Of a DNA stretch of 13,415 nt, positions 13,301-13,415 are shown one piece after another. Under the pieces are notes generated by a model, which was not told where the DNA came from, searched no databases, and saw nothing but the letters and a program-made list of their open reading frames with translations. A program made the position numbers and the translations under genes. The DNA is from UBA2137 sp037968575 (GTDB taxonomy: Bacteria; Pseudomonadota; Alphaproteobacteria; Micavibrionales; Micavibrionaceae): NCBI GenBank assembly GCA_037968575.1, contig JBBKVR010000054.1, positions 1 to 13,415 of the forward strand, given 5' to 3'. Each line of letters begins with the position of its first letter. Positions within the stretch are counted from its first letter, which is position 1.

Positions 13301-13415
13301 TTGCCATGTCACCATCAGCATCTGTAGCTGTGTAACCAAAGCGTAGGTTTAGATTATCATTAGGATTGTTTCCGTCAGCGTGATCCAACTGATCAAGCAG
13401 ATTGAAAGTATATGT
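10341..13415 (-). CDS. Giant RTX adhesin, C-terminal 1024 residues (N-terminus outside window)
   Basis: The frame runs open off the right edge; the first visible residues TYTFNLLDQLDH repeat a segment found later in the protein, so the gene clearly continues. Layout (visible numbering): part of one repeat pair (1-169); a full T1SS-143-like plus VCBS-like pair (170-417); a third pair from 418 whose VCBS part is split by a foreign domain of about 160 residues (632-792); seven RTX nonapeptides of the GGxGxDxI type (840-902), which should fold on calcium; and a C-terminal type I secretion target domain ending DVVVLENVTGKSLSEILAQAQSGIV. Each repeat ends in a DxDGD loop, probably calcium binding. 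This is the architecture of LapA/BapA-like biofilm adhesins exported unprocessed at the C-terminus. The channel, exporter and adaptor genes follow directly. The retention and protease-release region, if present, lies beyond the right edge. Ligand unknown. Confidence 0.93.
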   Translation of the reverse strand, partial: TYTFNLLDQLDHADGNNPNDNLNLRFGYTATDADGDMAMGTIIIGVRDDGPVAVNDARSLGDTTTSVGGNVVDNDDGGFDDVATVTNVRFNGSNTAVPTSGTTTIVGNFGTLKIAANGSYTYTRTSDQAGQDVFTYTLTDKDGDSDTANLTLTLEPGDVVPIVSTETNTVDESGPLTTTGTITVDYGNDGPGTITPKGANTFTATGSVAGGTLTSCGDAVVVTLSGNTYIGRAGGRDVFTLKINTNGTYTFNLLDQLDHSNPNNKNEIINLKFGYVATDADGDMSMSTITIQVRDDAPIANDDSDSLGDTDTVATGNVTNNDDEGFDNGGTVTNVRFGGTDTAVPSTGTVTITGTYGTLTIRANGSYTYNRTSDNQGQDVFTYTLTDKDGDSDTANLTVTLANVQDDTPIITNATNVVDETDYNGNDITVTGNVTANFFGDGPGTITPKGVSSFTATGATGGTLKSLGQVVVVSLIGSTYVGTAGGREVFTLTINNNGSYSFTAKDVLDHSNANNPNEIINLRFGVTATDADGDMAMGTITIQVKDDAPIAFDEAVQKVGEELRVEGNVLDNDIKSEDAPNTVTSIEFGGQTHAVSATGITTIEGQYGTLHIESNGDYTYLLNSSLLSNEFNPTKSDFNGMPLSLTLDNITVKVLSPAYTGMEQGSLIWYDKGFGVWGNGQPATVDRVNGGEVLEFTFNNQPVNCVNFSLEHFQTYGTGQAYLDILITTTGGGTLYLEYAVPTGTGFQDDVGILLNAADYGGGYITKIEIASLYNVGHETWFDFVVKDVEAKLDISGVMDQFEYTVTDNDGDSDSASLTFMGENGHITIAGQDCAETINGTSGDDVIHGYSGDDIIYGGAGNDTIYGGLDEDTIYGGAGDDIIFGGGGSDKIYGGAGNDIINAGATLYKETYNNVDGGPNEIWGGSGSDTFIFERNDPGFDIIHDFSTSEGDILDLGDFLHAYDPTTQAIENFVFQRQEGNNTVISVDVTGSGNTAGAEDVVVLENVTGKSLSEILAQAQSGIV
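10710..10898 (-). repeat. Seven RTX nonapeptide repeats
   Basis: Seven consecutive nine-residue units run from GTSGDDVIH to GGAGNDIIN. Five fit GGxGxDxI(Y/F/N) or GxSGDDxI closely; GGLDEDTIY has lost the central glycine. Such arrays bind calcium and fold as a beta roll outside the cell. They lie just before the C-terminal secretion signal, as expected for type I substrates. Confidence 0.92.
10940..12164 (-). repeat. Adhesin repeat pair 3, VCBS half interrupted by an inserted domain
   Basis: The T1SS-143-like half (VVDETDYNG to the DADGDMAM loop) aligns with pair 2 at about 744-756 bases. The VCBS half begins normally (TVTSIEFGGQTHAV, YGTLHIESNGDYTY). It is then split at 11522-11040 and resumes with MDQFEYTVTDNDGDSDSASLTF. 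Its sequence is more diverged than pairs 1 and 2. Confidence 0.82.
11040..11522 (-). other. Inserted domain inside the last VCBS unit of the adhesin, possible ligand-binding module
   Basis: These roughly 161 residues (visible 632-792) start near NPTKSDFNG and end near DVEAKL. They are rich in beta strands and aromatic residues (LIWYDKGFGVWGNG, LEFTFNNQPVNCVNFSLEHF, TLYLEYAVPTGTGF, HETWFDFVVKDVEAKL). They have none of the DxDGD loops of the surrounding repeats. The look is that of a beta-sandwich such as a carbohydrate- or surface-binding domain, but I do not recognise a named family. The position, displayed near the cell-distal C-terminal end, suits a ligand-binding role; that is inference. 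Confidence 0.6.
12165..12908 (-). repeat. Adhesin repeat pair 2 (complete, 248 residues)
   Basis: It runs from VDESGPLTTTG through the T1SS-143-like domain (DGPGTITPKG, then AGGRDVFTLKINTNGTYTF, then the DADGDMSM loop) and the VCBS-like domain (TVTNVRFGGTDTAVP, YGTLTIRANGSYTY, then DKDGDSDTANLTVTL). It is the only pair seen whole and uninterrupted and can serve as the reference unit, about 744 bases. Confidence 0.88.
12909..13415 (-). repeat. Adhesin repeat pair 1 (partial)
   Basis: This holds the end of a T1SS-143-like domain (TYTFNLLDQLDHADGNN to the DADGDMAM loop) and a complete VCBS-like domain ending DKDGDSDTANLTLTL. It matches pair 2 at a spacing of 741 bases. Its first half lies outside the window. 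Confidence 0.85.

Noticed and set aside
13386..13388. TTG as a start codon for the adhesin
   Set aside because: The frame stays open to the right edge, and TYTFNLLDQ ahead of it matches a repeat segment found at 12640-12680, so this is mid-protein.
10341..13415. CRISPR-like or satellite repeats
   Set aside because: The periodicity (about 741-756 bases, and 27 bases in the RTX part) is in frame and encodes known protein repeat types.

Overview
The window reads as ordinary bacterial chromosome of moderate to low GC. It is most likely from an alphaproteobacterium, probably marine. This rests on three things: the PleC/DivJ-like histidine kinase core at the left edge, a GST-fold protein resembling alphaproteobacterial FzlA, and the style of the SDR and UppP proteins. 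The genus cannot be named from the sequence alone.

Left part (1-4830), housekeeping and envelope genes. A two-PAS histidine kinase enters from the left edge on the + strand and collides tail to tail with a four-gene minus-strand run. In transcription order that run is a small two-helix membrane protein, cytochrome b561, an FzlA-like GST-fold protein and an atypical SDR oxidoreductase. Undecaprenyl-diphosphate phosphatase (uppP) is transcribed divergently from this run.

Right part (4834-13415), one functional system on the minus strand: a type I secretion locus with its likely substrate. The substrate gene, cut by the right edge, encodes the C-terminal 1024 residues of a giant RTX adhesin. 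It carries alternating T1SS-143-like and VCBS-like repeats, a roughly 160-residue domain nested inside the last VCBS unit, seven RTX nonapeptides and a C-terminal secretion signal. A strong terminator follows the adhesin gene. After about 180 bases holding a candidate promoter and a perfect dyad come tolC-like, ABC exporter (LapB/LssB type with a catalytically dead C39-like domain) and HlyD-like adaptor genes, all three parts of the trans-envelope channel. The HlyD gene ends 3 bases from the convergent uppP stop.

No RNA genes, insertion sequences, CRISPR arrays or integration sites were seen, and no stretch over 300 bases lacks a gene. The most notable points are the nested domain in the adhesin, the DNA-level near-identity of its repeats, the dyad overlapping the exporter promoter, and the probable FzlA hidden under a GST-type sequence. 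I see no clearly new multi-gene system; the least described parts are the nested adhesin domain and the small membrane protein paired with cytochrome b561.
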